Below, in pieces: positions 43,769 to 53,208 of a stretch of 64,000 nucleotides of DNA (its first letter is position 1; each line of letters starts with the position of its first letter). The stretch covers positions 124,001 to 188,000 of the forward strand of contig NZ_CP122458.1 in NCBI RefSeq assembly GCF_032598905.1. The letters run 5' to 3'. The DNA is from Streptomyces sp. 11x1 (lineage in GTDB: Bacteria; Actinomycetota; Actinomycetes; Streptomycetales; Streptomycetaceae). Under the pieces are notes generated by a model that was not told the origin of the DNA, searched no databases, and saw nothing but the letters and a program-made list of their open reading frames with translations. Position numbers and translations under genes: made by a program.

Positions 43769-45022
43769 ATGAGGTGCGAATTGTCCGAGACAACCGAGGC
43801 AGCCGAGAAAATGATCGAGATTCCGCAGCCGGAGCCGGACCTGACACCGGAGGAACTGGTGCGCCGGGCCGTCGGCATGAGGGCCTGGCTTCGTGATCAT
43901 CAGGACGAGACCGAACAGCGGACCGGCATCTCCGAGGACACGCACAAGGCGTTCCAAGAGGCGGGTTTCTACCGGTCCCTCCAGCCACGCCGCTTCGGCG
44001 GCTACGAGTTCGACCTGCGGACCTACTCCCGGATGGTCACCGAGGTGGCCCGCGGCTGTCCGTCCAGCGGCTGGAACCTGTGTCTGGCCGCCTCCCACAG
44101 CCTGGTGGTGGCCGGCCGCTTCCCCGAGAGCACCCAGCGCGAGGTGTTCGGGCCGGACGGTGACTTCCGGGCCCCGCTGCCGATCGCCCCGAGCGCCACC
44201 GCGACGAGGACCCCCGACGGATACCTGGTCAACGGCCGCTGGGACTACTCCTCCGGAGTCAACGTCTCCACGCACTTCCTGGGTGGCGTGCTCATCATCG
44301 ACGAAGAGGGCGGCATGCCCACGCCGGGCATGGTGCTCGTGCCCTCCGGCTGGCGGATGCTCGACAACTGGGGCGAGATCCTGGGCTTCCGCGGCAGCGG
44401 CTCCAACAGCGTCGTGGCCGAGGACGTCCTCGTACCGCAGGAGTACGTGTCCAGGACCCACCTCGCGGCGAGCGACGCCACCGACGGACCGGGTGGGGAA
44501 CTGCACGGGAACCCGATGTACGCGGGCCGGCTGATGTCGTTCTTCAACATCCAGCTGTGTTCGATCGTGGCGGGCACCGCCTGGGCCGCGGTCGACGAGT
44601 ACCGGCGGATCATCACCACCAAGAACAGCCCGCTGCCGCCCTTCAAGCCGCGCAGCCACGATCCGGAACACCAGCGCAACCTCGGCCTGGCCACGGCCCT
44701 GGCCGACAGCGCGCAGCGGATCATCCTGTCGGTCACCGACGACTACACCGCCTACGCGGCCCGGGGCCTGGCAGGGGGCGAGCCCTTCTCCGAACTGGAC
44801 GACCAGGCCCTCTCCCTCACGGCCCGGCAGTCCGGCCAACTCGCCTGCCAGGCCGTCGAGATGCTGGCCTCGGCCAGTGGCTCCAGCGCGCTGGCGAACG
44901 GCCAGCGCATGCAGCGGTACCTGCGCGACATCGCCACGTACAAGACGCACATCAACGCCCAGCACAGCTGGTGGGCCACGGGATACGCCCGCTCCCTGCT
45001 CGGCGTGGAGAACCCGGCGTGA
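43769..45022 (+). CDS. Two-component flavin monooxygenase, oxygenase subunit
   Basis: 417 residues with the acyl-CoA dehydrogenase fold of HpaH/HsaA-type reduced-flavin oxygenases: RRFGGYEFDLRTYSRMVTEV, GCPSSGWNLCLAASHSL, NGRWDYSSGVNVSTHFLG, and LGFRGSGSNSVVAEDVLVP. The flavin reductase is coupled downstream (GTGA). Its likely job is hydroxylation of a phenol, perhaps resorcinol to hydroxyquinol. An alternative TTG at 43781 is near GAGGTG, so the first four residues are uncertain. Confidence 0.88.
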   Translation: MRCELSETTEAAEKMIEIPQPEPDLTPEELVRRAVGMRAWLRDHQDETEQRTGISEDTHKAFQEAGFYRSLQPRRFGGYEFDLRTYSRMVTEVARGCPSSGWNLCLAASHSLVVAGRFPESTQREVFGPDGDFRAPLPIAPSATATRTPDGYLVNGRWDYSSGVNVSTHFLGGVLIIDEEGGMPTPGMVLVPSGWRMLDNWGEILGFRGSGSNSVVAEDVLVPQEYVSRTHLAASDATDGPGGELHGNPMYAGRLMSFFNIQLCSIVAGTAWAAVDEYRRIITTKNSPLPPFKPRSHDPEHQRNLGLATALADSAQRIILSVTDDYTAYAARGLAGGEPFSELDDQALSLTARQSGQLACQAVEMLASASGSSALANGQRMQRYLRDIATYKTHINAQHSWWATGYARSLLGVENPA

Positions 45023-45588
45023 ACCGGTCGACGTCCGCCGCGACGACGCCCGGCGGCCCGGCGGACGACCCCGGCCGGTTCCGGCACGTGCTCGGCCACC
45101 ACCCGACGGGTGTCACGGTGGTCACCGCGAAGGAACCCGACGGCACCCCGGTCGGCATGGTCATCGGCTCGTTCACCTCGGTGTCCCTCGACCCTCCGCT
45201 CGTCGCGTTCTTCCCCGGCTGCTCCTCCACCACCTGGCCGAGGATCATGGCCGGCGGCGCCTTCTGCGTGAACGTGCTGGCCGCCGGCCAGGAGGACCTC
45301 TGCCGGGACGTCAGCGCCAAGGCACCCGACGTATTCGAGCGCCACCCGTGGCGCGGCGCGCCCTCGGGCAGCCCCGTCCTGGCGGGCGCCGCCGCCTGGA
45401 TCGACTGCGACATCGCCGACGTGTGGACCCTCGGCGACCACTACTTCGTCCTCGGCCGCGTCCGGGAACTCGGGGTGGAGAAGACCGGCGTCTCGCCGCT
45501 GGTCTTCTCCCGGGGGCGGCTCGCGCCGCTGCCGCCCCGCCGGGACCACGACGAATCCGCCGACTACACCTGGCCCGACTGGCTCTGA
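45019..45588 (+). CDS. Flavin reductase of the two-component monooxygenase
   Basis: 189 residues: FRHVLGHHPTGVTVVTAKE, GMVIGSFTSVSLDPPLVAF and GGAFCVNVLAAGQEDLC, the split-barrel flavin reductase pattern. It reduces FAD/FMN with NAD(P)H for the oxygenase encoded just upstream. GTG overlaps that gene's stop. Confidence 0.9.
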   Translation: MNRSTSAATTPGGPADDPGRFRHVLGHHPTGVTVVTAKEPDGTPVGMVIGSFTSVSLDPPLVAFFPGCSSTTWPRIMAGGAFCVNVLAAGQEDLCRDVSAKAPDVFERHPWRGAPSGSPVLAGAAAWIDCDIADVWTLGDHYFVLGRVRELGVEKTGVSPLVFSRGRLAPLPPRRDHDESADYTWPDWL

Positions 45589-45614
45589 GAGACCTGAGAG
45601 AAGAGAGACGCACC

Positions 45615-47144
45615 ATGCGCAATCAAGGGCTCGGCTCGTGGCCCGCGCGGCGCGCCCGCATGGCACCGGAGGCCACCGCCGTCGTGCACGACGGTGGATC
45701 CCTGTCCTACGGAGAGCTGGCCTCGCGCGTGACGCGGCTCGCTCACGCCCTGCGTGCCCTGGGGGTGGGCCACGGCGACCGGGTGGCCTACCTGGGCGCG
45801 AACCATCCGGCCCTGGCGGAGACCCTGTTCGCCGCGAACGCGCTGGGTGCCGTCTTCGTCCCGCTCAACACCCGCCTCGCGGCACCCGAGTTGGCCTTCA
45901 TCCTGGGCGACTCGGGAGCGCCGGTGCTGGTGTTCGGGGCCGAACTCACCGACATCGTCGACGCGTTCAGGGGCGACGTCGAGGTGAAGCACTACGTCGA
46001 GGTGGGGAAGGCGTACGAGGAGCTACTCGCGAGCGCGCCGGACAACCCCCTGGACGAGACGGTCGGCCTCGATGAGGTGTGCATGATCCAGTACACCTCG
46101 GGCACCAGCGGCCGTCCCAAGGGCGTCATGCTCACCCACGCCAACATCGCCTGGAACTGCTTCAACATCCTGCTGGACGTGGACATCGCCTCCGACGACG
46201 TCGCTCTGGTGGTGGCACCGATGTTCCACACCGCCGCCCTCAACACCGTCTTCCTGCCGGGCTTCCTCAAAGGAGGGACGTCGGTGCTGATGCGCGGTTT
46301 CGACCCGGAACGGGTGCTCGACGTCATCGCCGAGCACCGGGTGACGAGGATGTTCGGCGTGCCCGCGATGTACCAGGCCATGGCCCGGTCGTCGCGGTGG
46401 GCGACGGCCGACCTGTCGTCGATCCGGATCCTGATGTGCGCGGCGGCACCCGTACCCAAGGCCCTCATCCACACATACCAGGACCGTGGCCTGACCTTCC
46501 TCCAGGCGTACGGCCTGACCGAGACCGCTCCCGCCGCGCTGGGCCTGCGCGCACCGGACAGCATCCGCAAGGCCGGCTCGGCCGGCACACCCTGCTTCTT
46601 CACCGACGTACGCGTGGTACGGCCCGACCTCACCGATGTCGCACCGGGCGAGGTCGGCGAGGTGATCATCGAGGGCCTCAACGTGATGAAGGGCTACTGG
46701 CAGTGGCCCGAAGCGACCAAGGACGCCTTCGTTGAAGGAAGTTGGTTCCGCTCCGGAGACGCGGCCACTGTCGACGAGGAGGGGTACGTCACGATCGTCG
46801 ACCGAATCAAGGACATGTACATCTCCGGCGGGGAGAACGTCTATCCGGCCGAGGTCGAGCAACTCATCTACCAGCATCCCGCGGTCGCCGAATGCGCGGT
46901 GATCGGCGTACCCGACGAACGATGGGGCGAAGTGGGCAGAGCGCTGGTCGTGCCCCGCGCGGGCGCCGACGTGTCGCCCGACGACATCATGGACACCCTG
47001 TCCGGCCGACTCGCCAAGTACAAGCTCCCCAAGTCGGTCGTCCTCGTCGACGCCCTGCCCCGCAACGCCACCGGCAAGATCCTCAAGGCCCGCCTGCGCA
47101 GCCAGTACGGCCCCCTGTCGGACCGCGGCGCCGAGGAGACATGA
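45615..47144 (+). CDS. Acyl-CoA synthetase (AMP-forming)
   Basis: 509 residues. ANL-family motifs: MIQYTSGTSGRPKGVMLTH, QAYGLTETAPAAL, FRSGDAATVDEEGYV, ISGGENVYPAEVE and LPRNATGKILK with the catalytic Lys. It activates a carboxylate as CoA thioester, possibly an aromatic acid or dicarboxylic intermediate of this locus. Start ATG has GAGAGAAGAGAG upstream. Confidence 0.9.
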   Translation: MRNQGLGSWPARRARMAPEATAVVHDGGSLSYGELASRVTRLAHALRALGVGHGDRVAYLGANHPALAETLFAANALGAVFVPLNTRLAAPELAFILGDSGAPVLVFGAELTDIVDAFRGDVEVKHYVEVGKAYEELLASAPDNPLDETVGLDEVCMIQYTSGTSGRPKGVMLTHANIAWNCFNILLDVDIASDDVALVVAPMFHTAALNTVFLPGFLKGGTSVLMRGFDPERVLDVIAEHRVTRMFGVPAMYQAMARSSRWATADLSSIRILMCAAAPVPKALIHTYQDRGLTFLQAYGLTETAPAALGLRAPDSIRKAGSAGTPCFFTDVRVVRPDLTDVAPGEVGEVIIEGLNVMKGYWQWPEATKDAFVEGSWFRSGDAATVDEEGYVTIVDRIKDMYISGGENVYPAEVEQLIYQHPAVAECAVIGVPDERWGEVGRALVVPRAGADVSPDDIMDTLSGRLAKYKLPKSVVLVDALPRNATGKILKARLRSQYGPLSDRGAEET

Positions 47145-47970
47145 CGCCAAGCTCCGTGCGTAGGACGCGGGCCCAGCCCCGGCCCACCGCACGGGATCTT
47201 CTCGATGCCTCCAAGCGCGTGCAGCTCACCAGCGGAGACCACGGCGGGCCGAAGGACAAAAGCCGAAAGGCCGGCGTAAGACCAGCAGCCTCGACGGCAA
47301 GGCCTCACGCGCCGCCCGGCTGCGCGAAGTCGAACGCTTCCGGGATCCCCTCCGGGCCGCCGAACAGCGCCGCACCGCACACAAGGACTCCTCCCAGGCC
47401 CCAACCGGTGAGGGTTTCAGCGCCCGGCCCATCTCGGAGGCGGGCGGAAGGTAAGCCGCGGAGACCACACCGGTGTGCGGCAGCACCTCGAGCAACACCA
47501 CAAGCCCGGCCAGGCCTGCCAGTCCGCGCAACGGGGTGCGCGCTCTGTCCAGAGTGCGCCGCACGCGGCCACCGCCCGGCCCGCCGGACCTGTCGCGGTC
47601 CCGGCGGGCTTCGTCTGTACATGAGTGCTCCCGGAGGCGCTCATGAGCACCGACCAGGCCAGCCCCTGGCGCCACACCGGCACCTGCGACTTCGGCTTCG
47701 CCGCATCCCCGGGCGCCGACTGCACCTGCGCATCCCGCGGATCCGGGGTGGTTCAGTTGGGGCTGGTGGGTGGCTGAGCGAGTTTGTTTGGGGCCGTGTC
47801 GGCCGGTGGACATGGTGAGGGCCCGACGCGGGATCGGGTTCTGCGAGGTCCTTCAGTCGAGGGTGGGTAGGGACGGCGAGTCAGATGGCGGGGCGGGGTA
47901 GTGCTGCCAGGCCACTGCTCGTCGGTCAGCCGGGCGTGACGGGACGACGAGGACGGGGCACCGGCCGCGG
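47145..47970. other. 826-bp stretch with little recognisable coding
   Basis: No gene of recognisable family. One short frame (47643-47777) has a good ribosome site and is listed separately. The rest shows no convincing frame, repeat or RNA. It probably contains decayed sequence between the acyl-CoA synthetase and the EF-hand gene. Confidence 0.5.
47643..47777 (+). CDS. Short hypothetical, possibly truncated
   Basis: 44 codons, ATG with GGAGG 6 nt upstream: MSTDQASPWRHTGTCDFGFA, then SPGADCTCASRGSG. The CDFGF and DCTC segments suggest a small Cys-containing protein. No family recognised. It may be the start of a gene that once continued. Confidence 0.3.
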   Translation: MSTDQASPWRHTGTCDFGFAASPGADCTCASRGSGVVQLGLVGG

Positions 47971-49428
47971 TTAGGCGTCGGTGAGGAGGGGGTCGTACGC
48001 GGTGTTTGTGCGGCGGCCCGACATGAAGGAGAGGAAGTCGCACACGAAGGCGCTTTGGCTGTAGGTGCCGTCGGTAGTGGTGAGGTCGCGGTGGAAGGCG
48101 GTGCGGAAAAGGGTCCGGTACTCGTCGGCGTCGATGGTCCCGTTGCCGTCCTTGTCGGTAGCGTCGAAGAGAACCTCGGCGACGCGGATGAGTGCGGGTG
48201 CGGCGAGGGAGGGGACGGCGGTGGCGTACTCCTCGGCGCTGACGCGGCCGTCGCCGTCCGTGTCGAGGGCGGTCTGCAGCTCGCGCCACCAAGCGGCGAA
48301 GGCGTCGTAGAGCCGGGTCTCCTCGGGTTCGTCCAGGTCGAGGCGGGTGGAGAGTTCACGGGCCATGGCGGCGAGGTCAGGCCAGTCGAGATGGCCGTCG
48401 CCGGTCTGGTCCAGCGCCTTGCGGAAGAACTCCTCCGCCGAACGCCGGCTCTCTCCCGTGCCCGCTGAGGGTGCCGGATCCGGGTCGGGGCCGCCACTCA
48501 GTGGTGTGAGGAGGCGGAGCAGCGCCGATGCCCGCTTCATGCGGGCGGCCAGGGCGGCCACGGTCCGGGCCCGGGGGTCGTCGCTGTCGGGCGAGAGGGA
48601 GAGGGCTTCGATGATGCTTTCGGCGTTGATCCAGCCTTCGGGCAGGAAGCGGGCGAGTCCGGCGGCGCAGTAGGCGCCCTGCATGAGAGTGGAGGCGCCG
48701 GGCATCTCCGGCAAACCGGCCCGGCGCCGGTACGGCTCGGGGAGCGAGGCGACGGTGATCGCGCCCAGCAGCGGACCGGCGACGGCCCGGCCGACCGCCC
48801 ACAGTGTCGGTGCCCCGTCGAGCAGGGCCGGGGCGGGTAGGTGGTCGAAGAGCCGGTAGAGGATGACGCGGGCCGCCTCGGTATTCTCCAGTTCGTCCTC
48901 GACGACCCGGTCGAAGTATCGCCAGAAGTCGTTCAGGTCCTCGGGGAGTTCTGCGGCGTCGCCGTCGAGCGCGGCGAGGAACGCGCGGTACTCGGCGTAC
49001 ATCCGCTCCATGGTGTTCTGGTCGAGCGGCTGACCACTGAGCCGGCACATGGTGACGGCGCTCTCGAAGAGGGTGGCGACCACCCAGGCCCGGGTCGCCC
49101 GGTCCATCGCGTCGTAGGCACGGCCGCGGGAATCGGAGCCGCTCATGCGGGCGTGCAGCCTGTTGAGCCGGGCGGCCTCCCGTTCCCGTACCGCAGGGTC
49201 AGCGCCGAACATGCGCCGCATGCTCAGGAAGGTATTGCGCAGTCGGCGCCAGGGGTGGGCGACGAAGGTGGAGTTGTCGACGAGGGCGGCGCCGATCTGC
49301 GGGTGCGCGGCCTCCAGTACGGTGGCGCGGATCATGGCCAGCGCCCAGCGCGGGTCGTCGAAGAAGGCGCTGAACCGTGATTCCGGGCCGAACAGGGGCG
49401 TCTCTTCGGCTGTTCCCGTGGTGGTCAT
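47971..49428 (-). CDS. DUF2236 (MpaB/Lcp-like) oxygenase fused to EF-hands
   Basis: 485 residues. The N-terminal DUF2236 domain (about 15-290) contains MIRATVLEAAHPQIGAALVD, RTFG-like FLSMRRMFGADP and ARLNRLHARMSG. Family members include latex-clearing and MpaB-type haem oxygenases. The C-terminal part carries three calcium-loop candidates: DQTGDGHLDWPD (about residue 339), DTDGDGRVSAEE (about 388) and DKDGNGTIDADE (about 422). The last two are canonical EF-hand loops. ATG overlaps the prenyltransferase stop (ATGA), so the two are coupled. Oxidation or cyclisation of a prenyl product, calcium-controlled, is an inference. Confidence 0.75.
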   Translation of the reverse strand: MTTTGTAEETPLFGPESRFSAFFDDPRWALAMIRATVLEAAHPQIGAALVDNSTFVAHPWRRLRNTFLSMRRMFGADPAVREREAARLNRLHARMSGSDSRGRAYDAMDRATRAWVVATLFESAVTMCRLSGQPLDQNTMERMYAEYRAFLAALDGDAAELPEDLNDFWRYFDRVVEDELENTEAARVILYRLFDHLPAPALLDGAPTLWAVGRAVAGPLLGAITVASLPEPYRRRAGLPEMPGASTLMQGAYCAAGLARFLPEGWINAESIIEALSLSPDSDDPRARTVAALAARMKRASALLRLLTPLSGGPDPDPAPSAGTGESRRSAEEFFRKALDQTGDGHLDWPDLAAMARELSTRLDLDEPEETRLYDAFAAWWRELQTALDTDGDGRVSAEEYATAVPSLAAPALIRVAEVLFDATDKDGNGTIDADEYRTLFRTAFHRDLTTTDGTYSQSAFVCDFLSFMSGRRTNTAYDPLLTDA

Positions 49429-50303
49429 GAGGGGTCTCCGTTCGTGCGGGGCGGCACGCCGCCGAAACGGCGGTCGCGGCGCCGGTAGGTGTGCAGGCAG
49501 GCGAGAAAGTCGGAGGCCCGGAAGTCCGGCCAGAGCACCTCGGGGAAGTCCCACTCGGCGTACGCGACCTGCCAGAGCATGAAGTTAGAGATGCGCTGCT
49601 CGCCGGAGGTGCGGATGACCAGGTCGACGTCGGGGGTGTCGGGGAACGGCAGGTGGTCCGCGAAGAGCCGCTCGGTCACCTCGTCCGCGGGTGTCCTGCT
49701 GCGGATCAGCGACCTGGCGGCCTCCACGATGTCCCGGCGCCCTCCGTGGTCGAAGGCCACGGTCAGTGTCATCCCCCGGTTGTCTGCGGTCAGCGTCGCC
49801 AGGTCCTCGAAATCCCGGGCCAGTTCACGGGGGATGCGCGGGTCGGCGACCCCGAGGAAACGGCAGCGGATGCCCCGGGCCAGCAGCAATGGCGCGTGCT
49901 TGCGGACAACCCGGCGGACCAGACGCATCAGGAATTCGACCTCGGTGCCAGGACGGTTCCAGTTCTCGGTGGAGAAGGCATACAGGCTGAGCCACTCCAC
50001 GCCGGAGGTCCGGGCCGCCTCGATGATGTCGATGACCGTGGTCTCAGCGGCCCGGTGCCCCGCCGTGCGGGGAAGCGAACGCCGCTGCGCCCAGCGGCCG
50101 TTGCCGTCCATCACGCAGGCCACGTGCCGCGGCACCGCACGCGCCGCCCCGTCGCCTTGCTGCTGCCCATCGGGGCCGCTACCGTACTGTCGCCCGCCCG
50201 GCCCGTCCCCCGTCGCCGCGCGTGCGGGCGGGACGCCGTGGTCCCTCGTGGACGGCCCCGTCCCGTCCGGAACGGCACGCTCGGCCGTATCGCGCTCGGT
50301 CAC
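49425..50303 (-). CDS. cis-Prenyltransferase (UppS-like)
   Basis: 292 residues with a GTG start. A low-complexity N-terminal extension (about 60 residues, rich in Gly/Gln/Arg) precedes a full UppS domain: ACVMDGNGRWAQRRSLPRT (catalytic Asp), LSLYAFSTENWNRP and DLVIRTSGEQRISNFMLWQ. Condenses isopentenyl diphosphate with an allylic diphosphate in cis. It is coupled to the EF-hand DUF2236 protein rather than to cell-wall genes, so it is unlikely to be the housekeeping copy and may make a specialised prenyl chain or terpene. Confidence 0.88.
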   Translation of the reverse strand: MTERDTAERAVPDGTGPSTRDHGVPPARAATGDGPGGRQYGSGPDGQQQGDGAARAVPRHVACVMDGNGRWAQRRSLPRTAGHRAAETTVIDIIEAARTSGVEWLSLYAFSTENWNRPGTEVEFLMRLVRRVVRKHAPLLLARGIRCRFLGVADPRIPRELARDFEDLATLTADNRGMTLTVAFDHGGRRDIVEAARSLIRSRTPADEVTERLFADHLPFPDTPDVDLVIRTSGEQRISNFMLWQVAYAEWDFPEVLWPDFRASDFLACLHTYRRRDRRFGGVPPRTNGDPS

Positions 50304-50566
50304 ACCTACCCCGTCTCACCGCCCAGACGCCTCACCCACGCCCCCACCGGCGCGTTCCCTCCTGGGAGTCTGACAGCGCGAAAGAGGCCCGACCGGCCAA
50401 GTGGGTGGCCACCACCCTTGGCTCGCGTGTCCGATTCCCCGTAGCGGGCCGCCCGTGCCCCCTGCCGATGCCGCCCACGCCCTGCTCCTCGACCACACCC
50501 GCTGGCCCGGACGGCGGCCCGGCCGTCCTGTGCGGTGCGTGCGCCGGCGAGGAACTGGGCGGGCAC
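50304..50566. other. Intergenic region before the intron-split IS
   Basis: 263 bp between the prenyltransferase start and the IS5-like element. Nothing recognisable; presumably contains the prenyltransferase promoter. Confidence 0.5.
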
Positions 50567-50681
50567 TGAGCCCTTTTCAAGCTGCGGTGCCTGACCGCGA
50601 GTTGGACTGTCCTGCGCAACGACGAAGCTCCTGGTAGACGAGTTCTCGACCAAGATCACCCGTGTCCGCCAGGAGCTTCGC

Positions 50682-51036
50682 GTGCTTGTCCACCCGTCCT
50701 CGATTGATCTGTCCAGCCGCACCCTGCGGTTCCTGACCGGACAACTGACAGCCCGGCGGCAGGAGATCGGAACACGGTGGCGGCGCCTTCCCGCCGCACG
50801 TCAGGCACTGCTCGCCCTGGCCCATCTACGGTGCCGTGACACCTACGCCCAGCTCGCTGCCGGGTTCGGCATCGGGATCGCGACCGTCTACCGCTACATA
50901 CGTGAAGCCGTCGAGGCCCTGGCCGCCATCGCCCCGTCCCTGGCCGAGGCGATGAAGACGATCCGGACGAAGGCGTTCGTGATCCTCGACGGCACCCTGC
51001 TGCCGATCGACCGCATCGCCGCCGACACCCCGTACT
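50682..51036 (+). pseudogene. IS5-family transposase, 5' exon part
   Basis: Codes LAAGFGIGIATVYRYIREA and FVILDGTLLPIDR (first catalytic Asp) and breaks within the codon after ADTPY. It joins to the part at 53209. Precise removal of 51037-53208 restores TAC-TAC-TCC-GGG, that is YYSG, and a 251-residue open frame like the intact IS copy. The unspliced reading gives a stop four codons beyond the junction. Confidence 0.9.
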
Positions 51037-51099
51037 GTTGAGTCGGCACGGAGCGCGGTGCTGGTGTTGCCACCGGTCCGTTTCTCCGTGCCGCTCGCC

Positions 51100-51133
51100 G
51101 AACCCGGCGTGCGGCTCTCACCGCACCGGGCTC
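51100..51133 (-). ncRNA. Group II intron domain V
   Basis: A 34-nt hairpin: gagcccggtgcgg, loop gtgaga, then gccgcacgccgggttc on the minus strand, with the conserved AGC near the start, a GNRA-like loop and a two-base bulge (cg). It is the ribozyme active site and by position, 63 nt from the 3' splice site, identifies the intron end. Confidence 0.8.
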
Positions 51134-51150
51134 TCCACGGTCTCTGCCGT

Positions 51151-52614
51151 TCAAGCGTGGTTGAGTGTCCAGGGGCTGGGGATCGTGTTGCCCCGGTATC
51201 GGTAGCGGGTGACCGCAATCGAGACCATGGGGAACAGTTCGATCCCGTCCGCCGAGAGCTTGTGCCACCGGCCGTTGTGGTCGGTGAAGCGCCGACGGAC
51301 GTCCTTCCACCTCCAGCGATGCAGCACCATCCACCAGCTGGTCACCCGTCGCCATACGAACTGGTCCAGGGCTTTCAGCGTGGTCTTGCATACCGCGTGC
51401 TTGAAGTAGTTGACCCAGCCGCGCAGAATCGAGTTGATCCTCTTCAGCACGGTCCCCGGGTCCTGCTGCGACGTTCTGTTCGTCAGGGCACGGATCTTGT
51501 CCTTCAGCTGCCGGATGGGCCTCTTGGCGATGAAGGTGTAGACGTACCACTTGTTCGATCCTCGCTTGCGGCGCCACTGGATGTGGAACCCAAGGAAGTC
51601 GAACCCGTCCGACATGTGCACGATCCGAGTCTTGGCCGGTGACAGCCTCAGCCCGAGAGGGTGCAGTACGTCGGCGATGTCCTCGCGCAGGCAGGCGACG
51701 TCGTCACGGCTGCCGTCGACCAGGACGACGAAGTCGTCCGCGTAGCGGACGATGCGCCAGTTCGCGCGGCCGTGAAGACGATGGTGCGCCCGCCTGCCTC
51801 TGGTGGACATCCTCCCGCCCGGCTCCCACGGCTCCATCACGTGCTCGTCGAGCGCGGACAGGGCAATGTTCGCCAGCAGCGGGGAGAGGATGCCGCCCTG
51901 CGGGGTGCCGGTGAAGGTCTCCTCGCGGCCGCCGCCCTCCGTGAGGACGCCGGCCTTGAGAAACGCCTTGACCAGCCGCAGCACGCGCTTGTCCTTGACT
52001 CTCGCGCGCACCCGGTCCATCAGGGCCGTGTGGTCGATGGAGTCGAAGCACGCCTCGATATCCGCATCCAGCACCCAGCGATAGCCGCTGGTGCCGTAGC
52101 GGTGGATCTCGGCGATCGCGTCGTGTGCGCGCCGCATGGGCCGGAAACCGTAGGAGACCGGCAGGAAGTCGGCCTCGAAGATCGGCTCGAACACCAGCTT
52201 GAGGGCTGCCTGGACCACCCGGTCGGAGACGGTCGGGATGCCGAGCTTGCGCACCTTCCCGCTTCCGCCGGGCTTGGGGATCTTGCGTTCGCGCACCGGC
52301 AGCGGGCGGAATTCACCCGTCTTCAGTACGCGTTGCAGGTCCTCAAGGTAGCCCGGGAGGCCGAGTTCCCGCTCGACGTTGACGACTGTGAGGCCGTCGA
52401 CGCCCGGGGTGCGGGCTCCCTGGTTGCCCGCGACCCGTTCGAACGCCACGAGCAGCGTCGCCGGGTCGCATACGAGGTTGAACAGATCGTCGAACCTGCG
52501 GCCATGGTCAGCCGCCGCCCAACGGTGAAGCTTGGTCTGCATCCCCGATACTCGCTGGTGAGACCCCAACGGGGCCTCGGGAGCACCACTGTTCAGTGGT
52601 GCGTCTTTCGGCAT
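51151..52614 (-). CDS. ltrA: Group II intron reverse transcriptase/maturase
   Basis: 487 residues. RT fingers/palm: PGVDGLTVVNVERELG (RT1), VRKLGIPTVSDRVVQAALKL, LDADIEACFDSIDHTALMDR, GTPQGGILSPLLANIALSAL, and the catalytic YADD in WRIVRYADDFVVL. The maturase (X) domain follows (LKRINSILRGWVNYFKHAV). No HNH endonuclease is visible at the C-terminus, so spread would rely on nicked or replicating DNA. The ORF lies inside the intron and has no stop. Confidence 0.93.
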   Translation of the reverse strand: MPKDAPLNSGAPEAPLGSHQRVSGMQTKLHRWAAADHGRRFDDLFNLVCDPATLLVAFERVAGNQGARTPGVDGLTVVNVERELGLPGYLEDLQRVLKTGEFRPLPVRERKIPKPGGSGKVRKLGIPTVSDRVVQAALKLVFEPIFEADFLPVSYGFRPMRRAHDAIAEIHRYGTSGYRWVLDADIEACFDSIDHTALMDRVRARVKDKRVLRLVKAFLKAGVLTEGGGREETFTGTPQGGILSPLLANIALSALDEHVMEPWEPGGRMSTRGRRAHHRLHGRANWRIVRYADDFVVLVDGSRDDVACLREDIADVLHPLGLRLSPAKTRIVHMSDGFDFLGFHIQWRRKRGSNKWYVYTFIAKRPIRQLKDKIRALTNRTSQQDPGTVLKRINSILRGWVNYFKHAVCKTTLKALDQFVWRRVTSWWMVLHRWRWKDVRRRFTDHNGRWHKLSADGIELFPMVSIAVTRYRYRGNTIPSPWTLNHA

Positions 52615-53208
52615 TGCAGCCTCCTTCCCTTCTCGAAACCGCTGCCGCCCTTCCCCATGTGCCGGGCTCTCCCCGGCTCGGAGTACTACGGCGGCTCCGC
52701 CCCGTCCCGGCCCGATCGGCCGACGATGGACCCAGCCCTCCGCCCGAACTGGACGCGCGGCAGGAGGGCGGAACCGGGACGGTTCCCGTGTTCGCTCGCT
52801 GTTCGATCGTCGGAGTAGGAGCCCGGCTATACCCCCGCGGCCTCGCCACGGCTACCCCGCAGCACTTCACCGTGGCCTCCCCGCGCGACCGAAATAGACC
52901 ACCCAGGAAGTTCCCCGCCAGCCGAATATCCAGCAGGGACGCACCGCATCCAGCCGTCATCCACCAGGTTCGAGCTGGCGTGCCTTAAGGAGGCGTAGAC
53001 GCCGGTTCCTCGCGTACTCCTCTCCGTCTCGCTTGCCGGACCCGCACCATCTGGCAGTACTGGCACGTCCCGGCTTTGTCGGGGCTGCTTCCCGCCCTCC
53101 CCGGCACCTCCCGGTTCAGGCTGCCCCCAGCTTCAACCGCCCTGCTGCGACAGGGCGATGGTGGCGGTCTTTCACCTCCACTCGAACAACGAGCGCCTCA
53201 CGGCGCAC

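Larger units (their letters stand above)
51037..53208 (-). mobile_element. Group II intron, antisense to the transposase
   Basis: On the minus strand the intron starts GTGCGCC (53208, matches GUGYG) and ends ...CTCAAC (51037, matches AY). Domain V is a 34-nt hairpin with gagccc and gggttc ends at 51133-51100, gtgaga as terminal loop. Domain VI (51092-51045) has a base-paired cggcacgg/ccgtgccg stem and a candidate branch-point A at 51043, 7 nt from the 3' end. It encodes one reverse transcriptase/maturase. About 590 nt (52615-53208) before the ORF is the structured 5' part. Confidence 0.88.

Noticed and set aside
47145..47970. RNA gene, CRISPR or riboswitch in this long gap
   Set aside because: No repeat-spacer pattern, tRNA or known leader motif was recognised.
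51037..53208. Functional splicing of the transposase mRNA
   Set aside because: The intron lies on the opposite strand to the transposase, so the sense transcript would hold only the intron complement.
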